Of a stretch of DNA of 64,000 nt, positions 9,805-17,586 are shown in pieces. Position numbers and translations under genes: made by a program. The DNA is from a virus. The stretch covers positions 1 to 64,000 of the IMG/VR virus record IMGVR_UViG_3300028197_001237. One strand, 5' to 3'. Positions within the stretch are counted from its first letter, which is position 1. Every line of letters starts with the position of its first letter. Under the pieces are notes generated by a model. That model was not told the origin of the DNA and searched no databases. It saw only the letters and a program-made list of their open reading frames with translations.

Positions 9805-10533
9805 ATGGCAGAACATATGACATTGGAACAACTTCAGTTCCAAGAGAGGGTGCATACTGGATCATCCTGGACAAAGAATGAACAGTTTGACAAAGATGGA
9901 TATATTGTAGTTAAAGATCTGTGGGATCCAGAGGAATTAATTGTTCCTGTTCCAGAGATGAGGGGACAAATGAACTATTGGGGTAAGAAAGAAGATCAAT
10001 TTAGTTTTGATCCTTTGGAAGGTCAAGTAGAAGGATCATTAGCTTGTTACACTCGTCCACAATATCGTCACATTCACATAGGTATTCGTCAGAAACTTGA
10101 GAAAGTAATTGGTAGAAAGTTATGCAATACTTACTACTATGATCGTTTCTATTTTGCAGGACAGGGTCTTTCTTTACATGCGGATAGACCAGCATGTGAA
10201 ATTTCTGTGAGTGTTCACATCAGTACCAATCTAGAAGAATGTTGGCCTCTGTGGATCAAGACACCTGATACATATTCCGAACCAAAGAATAGGGGTGAAA
10301 TTGTTGAATCAGGTGAGAATAGATCAGTATGTCTGAATCCTGGTGATGGTATGATTTACAAAGGGTGTGAGAGACCACACTGGAGAGATCCTTTAGTATC
10401 ACGACATACCGGTAATTACTTTATTCGTAAGTTGGATCAGAAAGATGATACTTACTATCATCAGGTGTTCTTCCATTATGTTTTGTCTGATGGTAATAGA
10501 GCACAATGTGCAAACGATATGGCTAGGGAATGA
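9805..10533 (+). CDS. 2OG/Fe(II) oxygenase-like (phytanoyl-CoA/prolyl hydroxylase type), 242 aa
   Basis: The start at 9805 is preferred over an upstream in-frame ATG at 9766, because GTGAGGT lies just before it and the longer form would overlap the previous gene. Candidate iron ligands are His125 and Asp127 ('LSLHADRPACEISVSVHI') with a distal His192 in 'CERPHWRD'; 'NPGDGMIYKG' is the usual strand before the distal His. The reaction type is the same as its neighbours but the subfamily differs. The stop overlaps the next ATG, so the three oxygenase-type genes 9177-11144 form one translationally linked set. Confidence 0.75.
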   Translation: MAEHMTLEQLQFQERVHTGSSWTKNEQFDKDGYIVVKDLWDPEELIVPVPEMRGQMNYWGKKEDQFSFDPLEGQVEGSLACYTRPQYRHIHIGIRQKLEKVIGRKLCNTYYYDRFYFAGQGLSLHADRPACEISVSVHISTNLEECWPLWIKTPDTYSEPKNRGEIVESGENRSVCLNPGDGMIYKGCERPHWRDPLVSRHTGNYFIRKLDQKDDTYYHQVFFHYVLSDGNRAQCANDMARE

Positions 10534-11144
10534 TGAAAACTATTGACGAAATTTTCAGTGATGTGACATTGATTGGTCAGACACCTAATCTGATTCTCAA
10601 AACACAACTACCTGATAAGATCTTAGAAGAAGTGAAGGGATGGATTAAACCCTGTCGTGATATCAAAGATGATGACTATCGTGATCTCTTAAACCATCGT
10701 AATGTTGGTACAGATCACAATTCTTATCAAACCGCAGTACCCAGAAGGTTGATTGATAATTCATTCTTTCTTGGTTACATTCTTCACTTTGGTGAGTTGT
10801 ACCTCAAAACTGCTAATATTGGTGACCCAAATGCAAACATGATGGCTAGAAGATGTCACCTTCGTAATTATCCTGGACACTTTGATGGATATGATTGTTG
10901 GGTAAACTTCACTTATAAGGGTGATGACAATCCAGAACACAATCATGCTGGTGCACTCTCATCTATCATCTATATTCAAGATGAGGATTATCAACCAACA
11001 AACTTTCCTAGTATAGACTATGTCCATCAACCCAAAGAAGGAGATATTTTGTTATTTCCCTCTAATTTATTCCATAGTGTAGATACGAAGGAAACTGAAT
11101 CAGAGAGGATCAGTGCTTCATTTAACCTTGATGTGTTTAGTTGA
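10530..11144 (+). CDS. Putative 2OG/Fe(II) oxygenase, 204 aa
   Basis: The C-terminal half has the pattern of the cyanophage 2OG-Fe(II) oxygenase group: 'NPEHNHAGALSSIIYI', then 'PKEGDILLFPSNLFHSVD', then 'ERISASFNLD'. The first motif reads His-x-His rather than the classic His-x-Asp, so the metal site may be altered. The distal His in 'LFHSVD' and an Arg in 'SERISASF' fit the fold. The ATG overlaps the previous stop (ATGATGA). The gene ends in a TGATAAATA late promoter for the next fibre gene. The substrate is unknown. Confidence 0.7.
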   Translation: MMKTIDEIFSDVTLIGQTPNLILKTQLPDKILEEVKGWIKPCRDIKDDDYRDLLNHRNVGTDHNSYQTAVPRRLIDNSFFLGYILHFGELYLKTANIGDPNANMMARRCHLRNYPGHFDGYDCWVNFTYKGDDNPEHNHAGALSSIIYIQDEDYQPTNFPSIDYVHQPKEGDILLFPSNLFHSVDTKETESERISASFNLDVFS

Positions 11145-11150
11145 TAAATA
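11143..11150 (+). promoter_or_regulatory. Late promoter GATAAATA with ACTAAAAAG extension
   Basis: Late motif overlapping the TGA stop at 11142-11144, followed by ACTAAAAAG, an extension repeated at 13926, 16081, 18779, 19104 and 20775. The ATG is at 11170. Confidence 0.65.
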
Positions 11151-11169
11151 ACTAAAAAGTAGCAGTGCG

Positions 11170-11685
11170 ATGAGCAGAGCCAGAGAACTTGCTAGTTTAG
11201 CTAGTCCAGGTACATTTACAATAGATGTAGCTAATAGTAGAGTTGGTATTGCTAGCACAATGCCAAAATCAACATTAGACTGTGGAGGTGAACTAACCTC
11301 CACTACACTAGAGGTCGCCAATTTTGCCCCAACTGATCTGGCTGTTCCAGGGACAGTTACAGCTGGAATACTTACAGCTGGAACACTTACAGCTACTGGG
11401 GCACTTACAGCTGGAACACTTACAGCTGGAACACTTACAGCTGGAACACTTACATCATCTGGAACAATAACCGGCAATTATTTTACCGGTAATGGGCATA
11501 ACATTACCGGTATTTCTACGCTTAATATTACTGATTATGGTAAAGATCTTGGTGGAGGCGGTGGTGGTGGTGGCGCTGTTTTCACAATTGGAGTAAGAAC
11601 GGGAGTTGCAGTTACTTTTGGCATTTCTGGAGAAACTTTCAATATTACCAATAGATCTGGTGGAAATGTTCCCATCAATATTTGA
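11170..11685 (+). CDS. Tail-fibre-like protein with TAGTL pentapeptide repeats, 171 aa
   Basis: A Gly/Thr/Ala-rich fibre-like protein. Residues of about 63-98 are five-residue repeats of the type T-A-G-T-L encoded by near-identical 15-bp units. This is followed by 'GNGHNITGISTLNITDYG', a Gly6 run, and a 'AVFTIGVRTGVAVTFG' terminal strand pair. The repeat block predicts a regular beta-structured shaft. The 119-aa ORF on the opposite strand (VSVPAV repeats) is only the complement of these units. Start chosen at the ATG after the late promoter; the SD is weak. Confidence 0.6.
   Translation: MSRARELASLASPGTFTIDVANSRVGIASTMPKSTLDCGGELTSTTLEVANFAPTDLAVPGTVTAGILTAGTLTATGALTAGTLTAGTLTAGTLTSSGTITGNYFTGNGHNITGISTLNITDYGKDLGGGGGGGGAVFTIGVRTGVAVTFGISGETFNITNRSGGNVPINI
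11358..11453 (+). repeat. 15-bp tandem repeat in fibre gene
   Basis: About six tandem copies of a 15-bp unit (ACAGCTGGAACACTT and close variants) in frame. Copy-number change would lengthen or shorten the protein in 5-residue steps. Confidence 0.85.
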
Positions 11686-11691
11686 TAAATA
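11684..11691 (+). promoter_or_regulatory. Late promoter GATAAATA
   Basis: Late motif overlapping the TGA stop of the upstream gene, 23 bp before the ATG at 11715. Confidence 0.6.
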
Positions 11692-11714
11692 CCAACATAG
11701 GAGTTTAATTCAAA

Positions 11715-12290
11715 ATGGCTAATAGATTTCCACTCATTGCCAATTCAAGTTCCAAACAAATTCAAGAACTTGCAAACGCAGACAATTTAGATTTAACTGG
11801 CAATAATATTGTTGGAGTGGTTGATATTACTGCGGATAGTGTAACTGCGGATAGTGTAACTACTGATGAAGTTAAAGTTGTCGGTGGAGGCACTACATCA
11901 TCCATCAAATCAACTAGTACCGGTATTCGGTTAGAAGATGCTAATGGTGATCCTATTGGTCTAGGAAATTCATTTATTTCAATTACCTCTCCAGATGCTA
12001 ATGGTATTGTAACGACTACTAAGGCTAATCGATATTATTTTAGTGATACCTCTGCTGGTGTTATTACAGCACATCTTCCACATCCAGTTAATATAGGTGA
12101 TTATGTAAGAATAAGTGATTCCTCTGGTACCTTTAATACAAATAGTTTATTTATGGTACCAAACGACTCAGCTACCGGACCAGCGACAGTTATTCAAGGT
12201 GCTCTTACACCTTTGGAAGCAGATGTACAGTACGCAACCGCCACTTTAACATACACAGGTATTTCTTCAACAGGGTGGATGATTAAATGA
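11715..12290 (+). CDS. Tail-fibre-like protein, 191 aa
   Basis: N-terminus 'MANRFPLIANSSSKQIQELANADNLDLTGNNIVGV' is a typical cyanophage fibre start. It includes a short in-frame 15-bp duplication (coding 'ADSVT' twice near residue 40). The C-terminal 100 residues ('SITSPDANGIVTTTKANRYYF', then 'TAHLPHPVNIGDYVRISDSSG') form a compact beta-domain resembling phage fibre knob sequences. The stop overlaps the ATG of the next gene (ATGA), linking it to the larger adhesin that follows. Confidence 0.65.
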   Translation: MANRFPLIANSSSKQIQELANADNLDLTGNNIVGVVDITADSVTADSVTTDEVKVVGGGTTSSIKSTSTGIRLEDANGDPIGLGNSFISITSPDANGIVTTTKANRYYFSDTSAGVITAHLPHPVNIGDYVRISDSSGTFNTNSLFMVPNDSATGPATVIQGALTPLEADVQYATATLTYTGISSTGWMIK

Positions 12291-13666
12291 CAAAACTATC
12301 AGAAATTAGAGGATTTGGTGCTTCTGGATCATCAGGTGGTGGTGGTAGCGGATATACTGGAGCAAGCCCTGTTCTTGATAGTTATAGCACCAATCTTCAA
12401 GATGGTGGTTATAACTTACAGATAACAAACCTTGATGCTTATGCTCAAGCTGTTAGAATTAGGGGTCTTGACACATCTACCAAAGCATATTTTGGAATGA
12501 ATATGATGACGAAAAATAGTGCCACATATGGAAGTGGAAATGCTGCTCATACATTTGTACTGTTTTCTGTGAATCAGACAACTGGTGCTATTACTAGAGA
12601 AAATATAATTAACGTATATCAAACATCACAGCAAAGTGATTATTCCACATTCAGTAGATGTTCTGATGAATGGACTGGAAGATATTGTTATTCTGGCAAT
12701 CTACCAAACAGTGGTAGTACTGGTCACAACTATGGTTATGATGCTGTACTAATATACAATACTAGTTCTTCAAGTTCATCCAGAGCTTCAAACAATACTT
12801 TTTATCCACAAGGAAATAGTTCTAATATCAATTATGTAGCACCAAATGAACGTAGAATTGGTGGTGCGGTCAATCAGAGCCTTACTGTATATGCGAGCAG
12901 TAACAGTAAGGCTGCTCCTTGTGAATTCAAATTCAGTTATAGTTCTAGTTCTTTGAGCATGACCAATTCTCAATATCAAGCTTTTAATACTTCTGTTACA
13001 TCTACCAATTATGGAGTAAATGGTTTTTGGCAGTGGGATCCAAATTACACACAACCATATTTTAGTAACTTTATATCATTTTCTGAAGGTCTATACGGTA
13101 AAACAAGAACCAGTGGTAGTTGGAACAATATAAGCTCTACAATGGGTCTAAATGAAACTAGATATTTTTTCCACCTTTCTAGTGGTAACATGGTATTTTG
13201 GGATGCTGGTACAGCTTACAAAATTGATACTAGTGGAACTTTCACACAGTTAACTGATGGATCTCAATCAATACTATCATTGGCTAGAGCTGGATCGTAT
13301 AAAGCAGTTACATTCTGTTGGAATATAGGACAAGATGAGTGGTTACAACACTATCCAGGTGGTAAATTTCAGAAATTTAAATTTGACCCCAGCACTTGTG
13401 TAGTAACTTCATCAAATATTTTAGAAGTCTCTGACTTAGTTGGTTATGACAATTACTACCAGTATAAAACTGGATTATTTTCAAGTTTTTCAGTGAGTAC
13501 AATTAACTACTCTTCTCAAATGTTTACATTTGGAAATGAGAATAGTAATGGTCCTGGTTATGGTCAGAAGAAACTGGTTTGGATGGGAGCGAGCGACTCT
13601 GACAATACGATTTATGCACAATCATATGATATGACAAATGTAATTAGTCAACTTGTATACAGTTAA
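12287..13666 (+). CDS. Large putative adhesin, 459 aa (MTKLSEIRGFGASG family)
   Basis: It starts 'MTKLSEIRGFGASG' followed by a Gly/Ser linker, then about 430 residues rich in Ser, Asn, Tyr and Gly with recurring strand motifs separated by loops, possibly a beta-propeller or beta-helix. The same N-terminus and organisation occur at 13958. Each is followed by a small gene of the tail-assembly-chaperone type, so I infer a receptor-binding fibre tip with its own assembly factor. The start overlaps the preceding stop. No catalytic motif was seen. Confidence 0.65.
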   Translation: MTKLSEIRGFGASGSSGGGGSGYTGASPVLDSYSTNLQDGGYNLQITNLDAYAQAVRIRGLDTSTKAYFGMNMMTKNSATYGSGNAAHTFVLFSVNQTTGAITRENIINVYQTSQQSDYSTFSRCSDEWTGRYCYSGNLPNSGSTGHNYGYDAVLIYNTSSSSSSRASNNTFYPQGNSSNINYVAPNERRIGGAVNQSLTVYASSNSKAAPCEFKFSYSSSSLSMTNSQYQAFNTSVTSTNYGVNGFWQWDPNYTQPYFSNFISFSEGLYGKTRTSGSWNNISSTMGLNETRYFFHLSSGNMVFWDAGTAYKIDTSGTFTQLTDGSQSILSLARAGSYKAVTFCWNIGQDEWLQHYPGGKFQKFKFDPSTCVVTSSNILEVSDLVGYDNYYQYKTGLFSSFSVSTINYSSQMFTFGNENSNGPGYGQKKLVWMGASDSDNTIYAQSYDMTNVISQLVYS

Positions 13667-13678
13667 TAGGAGAAACCA

Positions 13679-13930
13679 ATGGCTTATAGTAATCTTTCAG
13701 ATCTGAGAACAGCAAGAGATGCAGCATTAAAAGATAGTGACTTCTGGTTATTACCTGATTCACCAATTAACCCAGAGTTTAGAAAAGTATCAGATACTGC
13801 TATCAAACTTTATAGACAACAACTTCGTGATATTACAGTGGGGGTAACTGACACAAAGTCAGAGTCCGAGGGTACATCTTTAACTTTTGTAGAAGATGTC
13901 GAGTTACCATCATTAGTGTTTCCATACTAA
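13679..13930 (+). CDS. Tail-fibre assembly chaperone-like protein, 83 aa
   Basis: The core 'LRTARDAALKDSDFWLLPDSP' followed by 'LYRQQLRDIT' matches the pattern of phage tail assembly chaperones (R-x-x-L-x-x-x-D-W/F, then a P-containing loop, then YRQ-x-LRDI). Those proteins help fold or trimerise tail fibres. It sits directly behind the 459-aa adhesin with an AGGAG Shine-Dalgarno and is paralogous to the 71-aa protein at 15251. This family call is by eye; profile comparison with Phage_tail_APC-type domains would settle it. Confidence 0.6.
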   Translation: MAYSNLSDLRTARDAALKDSDFWLLPDSPINPEFRKVSDTAIKLYRQQLRDITVGVTDTKSESEGTSLTFVEDVELPSLVFPY

Positions 13931-13933
13931 ATA
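13926..13933 (+). promoter_or_regulatory. Late promoter ACTAAATA with extension
   Basis: Late motif overlapping the TAA stop of the chaperone-like gene, followed by ACTAAAAAAAGATATCGCC. Nearly the same leader occurs at 16081 before another fibre gene. Confidence 0.65.
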
Positions 13934-13957
13934 ACTAAAAAAAGATATCGCCATCAA

Positions 13958-15244
13958 ATGACAAAACTATCAGACATTAGAGGATTTGGTGCTTCCGGAG
14001 GTGGCGGAGGCGGCGGAGGTGGAGGTTCAGATGAATGGCCAGCTCAATCAGATTATAAAGTGTTTCAATCATCTGGTTGGACCTCCTCTTCAACCTATGA
14101 CTTCCAGATGAGAGCTGGTGGAGGAATGAAGAACAATAAATTTGTTGCTCTTCGTGGAGAAAATAATCAATCGAATACAGTAAGATTACGAGTTATTCCA
14201 TTTCAAGTAAATACATCCACAGGTGCCATTTCGACACTGGGCAGCGAAACCAACGCATGGTCAAATGGTTCGTATACAGGATGGAGTACAACTCACTGGA
14301 CTAGTCCAGAAGGAACAGGTGCTTTCTTCTATGGTGGAAATATTGGTTTCCCTGGCCATAGTACATACAAATTTGGATATGGATATGGTTATGTCAATAG
14401 TAGTGGTGCCCTTTCTAATGCTTCATACTCCGTAACCAATGCAGACCATGCATATAACCAGTGGGACCAATCGATACCAACTGGTGGTAAAAACGGAACA
14501 ACAGGTTATATAGTTAGTACTGGATATAATCAAGATGATGGCAATAAGGCATATTGGAGACAAAGTTACTTCAATGGTAGCAGTTGGAGTGTTGGTGGCA
14601 ATAACAATCCAAGTTCTAATACATCTACTTCTTATGGATCTTGTATGGTTTCAAATCCATCTGCTACTGTAACTGGTGGTCAGATGGTTGATATGTGTAA
14701 CTATCAAAATAGTTCTGGCACCGGCATGTTTAGGGTTTGTTCCGCTAGTGGTAATAATTATGAACATAATATGGGTGTTAGCGGTTTGGATAGTAATATA
14801 ATGGGATTCCAGATGGATGATGGTAGTGTTATAGTGTATAGTAATAAATATGGTACCCAAAAATTCACTAGTTACTCAAGTAAGACTGCTTTGTCATATG
14901 GCTGGCCATATGGGTACACCAATCACACTAGTGGATTTGGATTGGGTAATAATAGATTTGTAGTTGGTATGAGCAATAGTTCTTGGGTAGCTAATAATGA
15001 AAATATGCTATTGATGGAGATCAACCCATCAACCGGAGAACTAACTACACTTGAATGGGGACCAACATCAAACACTAAATCTGGTTTCTATCCATTAAAC
15101 TCTAGTTATTGTAGAGGTTGGCCTGTCTGGGCAAATGATTCTGACACCACACCTACTCACATCTGTTTCATTCGATGTAAAGGATCAGCGACAACCGTTG
15201 TCGCGACATACCCCTGGCCTTTCACCTACGACCTATCATCATAA
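13958..15244 (+). CDS. Large putative adhesin, 428 aa (paralogue of 12287 gene)
   Basis: N-terminus 'MTKLSDIRGFGASG' then a Gly10 run and 'SDEW'. The remainder is Ser/Asn/Gly/Tyr-rich with repeated blade-like segments. Sequence after the first 15 residues has diverged strongly from the 459-aa protein, as expected if only the attachment end is conserved and the distal part determines specificity. It is followed 6 bp later by a small chaperone-like gene. Probably a receptor-binding virion protein; no enzyme motif seen. Confidence 0.65.
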   Translation: MTKLSDIRGFGASGGGGGGGGGGSDEWPAQSDYKVFQSSGWTSSSTYDFQMRAGGGMKNNKFVALRGENNQSNTVRLRVIPFQVNTSTGAISTLGSETNAWSNGSYTGWSTTHWTSPEGTGAFFYGGNIGFPGHSTYKFGYGYGYVNSSGALSNASYSVTNADHAYNQWDQSIPTGGKNGTTGYIVSTGYNQDDGNKAYWRQSYFNGSSWSVGGNNNPSSNTSTSYGSCMVSNPSATVTGGQMVDMCNYQNSSGTGMFRVCSASGNNYEHNMGVSGLDSNIMGFQMDDGSVIVYSNKYGTQKFTSYSSKTALSYGWPYGYTNHTSGFGLGNNRFVVGMSNSSWVANNENMLLMEINPSTGELTTLEWGPTSNTKSGFYPLNSSYCRGWPVWANDSDTTPTHICFIRCKGSATTVVATYPWPFTYDLSS

Positions 15245-15250
15245 AAATAA

Positions 15251-15466
15251 ATGGCTTATTCATCCCTATCAGATCTCAGAACAGCAAGAAATACTCGTCT
15301 TGCATCTACGGATTATGTATTTCTATTCGATAATAAGGATAGATTTGATCCGATTTACCTAGAACTCATCAGAACTTATAGAGAAGCTCTTCGTAATATT
15401 ACTAATGGTGTCACATCGGAGAATGTTGACGGAGTTACGTTACCAGACGAACCAGTTATGGTATAA
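15251..15466 (+). CDS. Tail-fibre assembly chaperone-like protein, 71 aa
   Basis: Paralogue of the 83-aa protein at 13679: 'MAYSSLSDLRTARNTRLASTD' then 'YREALRNITNGVT'. It has the R-x-x-L...D and YR-x-ALR-x-I pattern of phage tail assembly chaperones. It directly follows the second MTKLS-type adhesin, giving two large/small cassettes in tandem. The 75-aa ORF at 15135 is an out-of-frame shadow. Confidence 0.6.
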   Translation: MAYSSLSDLRTARNTRLASTDYVFLFDNKDRFDPIYLELIRTYREALRNITNGVTSENVDGVTLPDEPVMV

Positions 15467-15487
15467 TTATATTATTAGTGAGGTATT

Positions 15488-16093
15488 ATGTCAAAAGTGA
15501 AGGGGTTGCAGGTATATGATAATTTTTTATCTAATCAATACCTAAACCATTTAAAAGATGTGTTTATGTGGTCTCAGATGATAGATTGGAAAGTCAATCT
15601 ATCATCTAGAGGTGAGCGTGAAGAATTAGAGAAGAAAATATTTGATACTCAAATGGTGTGTGAACTAATCAAGACACCCTATTTCATATCTCCACATACT
15701 AAATTCTTGTGCCCATTCCTTGATATTATGCCGTGGACGTATAGGGCAAAAGTGAATGTAACATTCCCATCAGAAAAAGAACCATATTATCTTGGCCATC
15801 ATACAGATCAACCAGAACTAGATAAAAAGCACGATTACTACTCTGGTGTATTCTACATGAATGATAGTGATGGTTATACTGAGGTCATTGACCCTAAGAA
15901 ACTTACAAAGAAAAAAGTAGATTGTGTTGAGAATAGATTGGTAGTATTTCCAGGACATTGGAACCACACAGGGACCACACCAACAAACACCAAAGCAAGA
16001 TTTATAATCAACTTTGTATTCTTCGGTGAGTTTTATCCAGAAGATATTAGAAAAACCGAAGATAACTACATGAAACAGATGCTAAATAACTAA
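15488..16093 (+). CDS. 2OG/Fe(II)-dependent oxygenase, 201 aa
   Basis: 'LGHHTDQPE' supplies an HxD pair (His105, Asp107), 'VVFPGHWNHTG' the distal His (157 or 160), and 'KARFIINFVFF' the 2-oxoglutarate-binding Arg171. This is the fourth oxygenase-type gene in the island and is diverged from the other three, so separate acquisition is more likely than recent duplication. It has a GTGAGGT Shine-Dalgarno and lies between a chaperone-like gene and a fibre gene. Substrate unknown; fibre or host-protein hydroxylation are both possible. Confidence 0.8.
   Translation: MSKVKGLQVYDNFLSNQYLNHLKDVFMWSQMIDWKVNLSSRGEREELEKKIFDTQMVCELIKTPYFISPHTKFLCPFLDIMPWTYRAKVNVTFPSEKEPYYLGHHTDQPELDKKHDYYSGVFYMNDSDGYTEVIDPKKLTKKKVDCVENRLVVFPGHWNHTGTTPTNTKARFIINFVFFGEFYPEDIRKTEDNYMKQMLNN
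16081..16088 (+). promoter_or_regulatory. Late promoter GCTAAATA with extension
   Basis: Late motif inside the last codons of the oxygenase gene, followed by ACTAAAAAGATATCGCC and the ATG at 16106. The block matches the leader at 13926. Confidence 0.65.
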
Positions 16094-16105
16094 AAAGATA
16101 TCGCC

Positions 16106-17572
16106 ATGGCAATCGGCAGACCTATAAATCTAACTGGCAATGTAGCCTCAAAGACGATTAGTGTAACTGCAACGGCAAACCAGACCGAGTTCACTGTTGT
16201 TGGTGGTTATCGAATTAACCAGATTGATGTTTTCAGGAATGGTGTTAAACTAACACCTCAAACTGATTTCCAAGCTGCTGATGCATCTAAAGTTGTATTA
16301 ACTACACCATCTAATTTGAATGATGAAGTATCATTTAAGATATTTGATACCTTCAGTGTGGCTGATGCCATTGTAGGTGCTGCTTCTTCACAGACTATTA
16401 ATGGTGATCTTGTAGTCACAGGTATACTTTATAGTGAAAATGGAGGAGGTAGTGGTGGAGGTAGTGTAGGTGCTGCTGGTACCTGGACTAACTACGATAA
16501 CAACACTGGTGTAACAACTACTAGTAAAGTAAAGATTCAGAATGACTTAGAAGTTACTGGAGTAACAACATCAAATGGATTTGTTGGAAGTCTTACTGGT
16601 AATGTATCTGGTAATGTTTCAGGAACTTCTGGTGGATTAATTGGAACACCAAACATTATAGTTGGTTCAGTAACAGGAACTACAGGATCATTTACTGGTA
16701 ATGTAACAATAGGTGGCACTCTCACCTATGAAGATGTTACCAATGTTGATTCTGTTGGTGTTGTAACCGCACGAACAGGAATTAAAGTTCTTGCAGGTGG
16801 CATTAATGCTGTTGGGTTAGTAACTGGAACAGCATTTGCAGGATATGATTATCTACAAGCACCTTTTAGCACTACAGTAAACTTTGCTGTAACAGTAGCT
16901 TCCAAGACCGCAGCACATAGATATAATGGAACAGGTAGTGGTAGTGGATATGTAATTGATGGAGTGCAATCTCCGTTCCTTACACTAACACCAGGTAGAA
17001 CTTACAGATTTACTCTAAGTTCAAGTGACATGACAAGTCACCCATTTAGATTCTATCTTGAGGCAGATAAAACTACAGCATATACCACGAATGTTACTTC
17101 TACAGCAACATATACTGAGATAGTTGTAACTGATACTACCCCAACTGTTCTTCATTATCAGTGTTCTGCCCATGGATATATGGGTAATGCTGTAAATACC
17201 AATTCTAATGTTGTTTCTTCTGATTTTACTGGCACAGTCAGTGACTCGATCGGTCCACTGAGAAGACTTGGCGTTAACACTAAGTCTTCTTCTTATACAC
17301 TACTTGTTAGTGACGCTGGGAAACTTATAAGATCATCAGGAAGCGGTGCTGCTATTACTCTCAACTCAGGTATATTCACTGCTGGTGATATGATTTCAGT
17401 CTTCAATGTCTCTAGCGGTAACAATACAGTCGTACAAGGTTCAGGAGTTGTATTGTATAATACTGCTAATGCAGCAACTGGAACTAGAACAATAGAACCA
17501 AAAGGAATGGCTACAATTGTTTGTATTTCTGGTTCTAATGAGTTTGCTATTTCTGGTTCACAATTAGTATAA
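16106..17572 (+). CDS. Tail-fibre protein with cupredoxin-like domain, 488 aa
   Basis: Residues 1-95 are the fibre N-terminal domain ('QIDVFRNGVKLTPQTDFQA') shared with the gene at 4051. A shaft with 'GGTLTYEDVTNVDSVGVVTAR' follows at about 200. Residues of about 250-370 look like a cupredoxin: 'FLTLTPGRTYRF', His312 in 'SHPFRFY', and Cys353/His356 in 'YQCSAHGYMG'. These match three of the four type-1 copper ligands of plastocyanin. The usual axial Met position (Cys+8) is Asn, with a Met at Cys+6. The C-terminal 100 residues ('VNTKSSSYTLLVSDAGKLI') resemble the end of the gene at 20801. Copper binding is untested. Confidence 0.7.
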   Translation: MAIGRPINLTGNVASKTISVTATANQTEFTVVGGYRINQIDVFRNGVKLTPQTDFQAADASKVVLTTPSNLNDEVSFKIFDTFSVADAIVGAASSQTINGDLVVTGILYSENGGGSGGGSVGAAGTWTNYDNNTGVTTTSKVKIQNDLEVTGVTTSNGFVGSLTGNVSGNVSGTSGGLIGTPNIIVGSVTGTTGSFTGNVTIGGTLTYEDVTNVDSVGVVTARTGIKVLAGGINAVGLVTGTAFAGYDYLQAPFSTTVNFAVTVASKTAAHRYNGTGSGSGYVIDGVQSPFLTLTPGRTYRFTLSSSDMTSHPFRFYLEADKTTAYTTNVTSTATYTEIVVTDTTPTVLHYQCSAHGYMGNAVNTNSNVVSSDFTGTVSDSIGPLRRLGVNTKSSSYTLLVSDAGKLIRSSGSGAAITLNSGIFTAGDMISVFNVSSGNNTVVQGSGVVLYNTANAATGTRTIEPKGMATIVCISGSNEFAISGSQLV

Positions 17573-17586
17573 GGAGATATTCAGAT

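Noticed and set aside
11118-11477. 119-aa minus-strand ORF with VSVPAV repeats
   Set aside because: Complement of the 15-bp tandem repeat coding TAGTL; no ribosome site and it overlaps two + strand genes.
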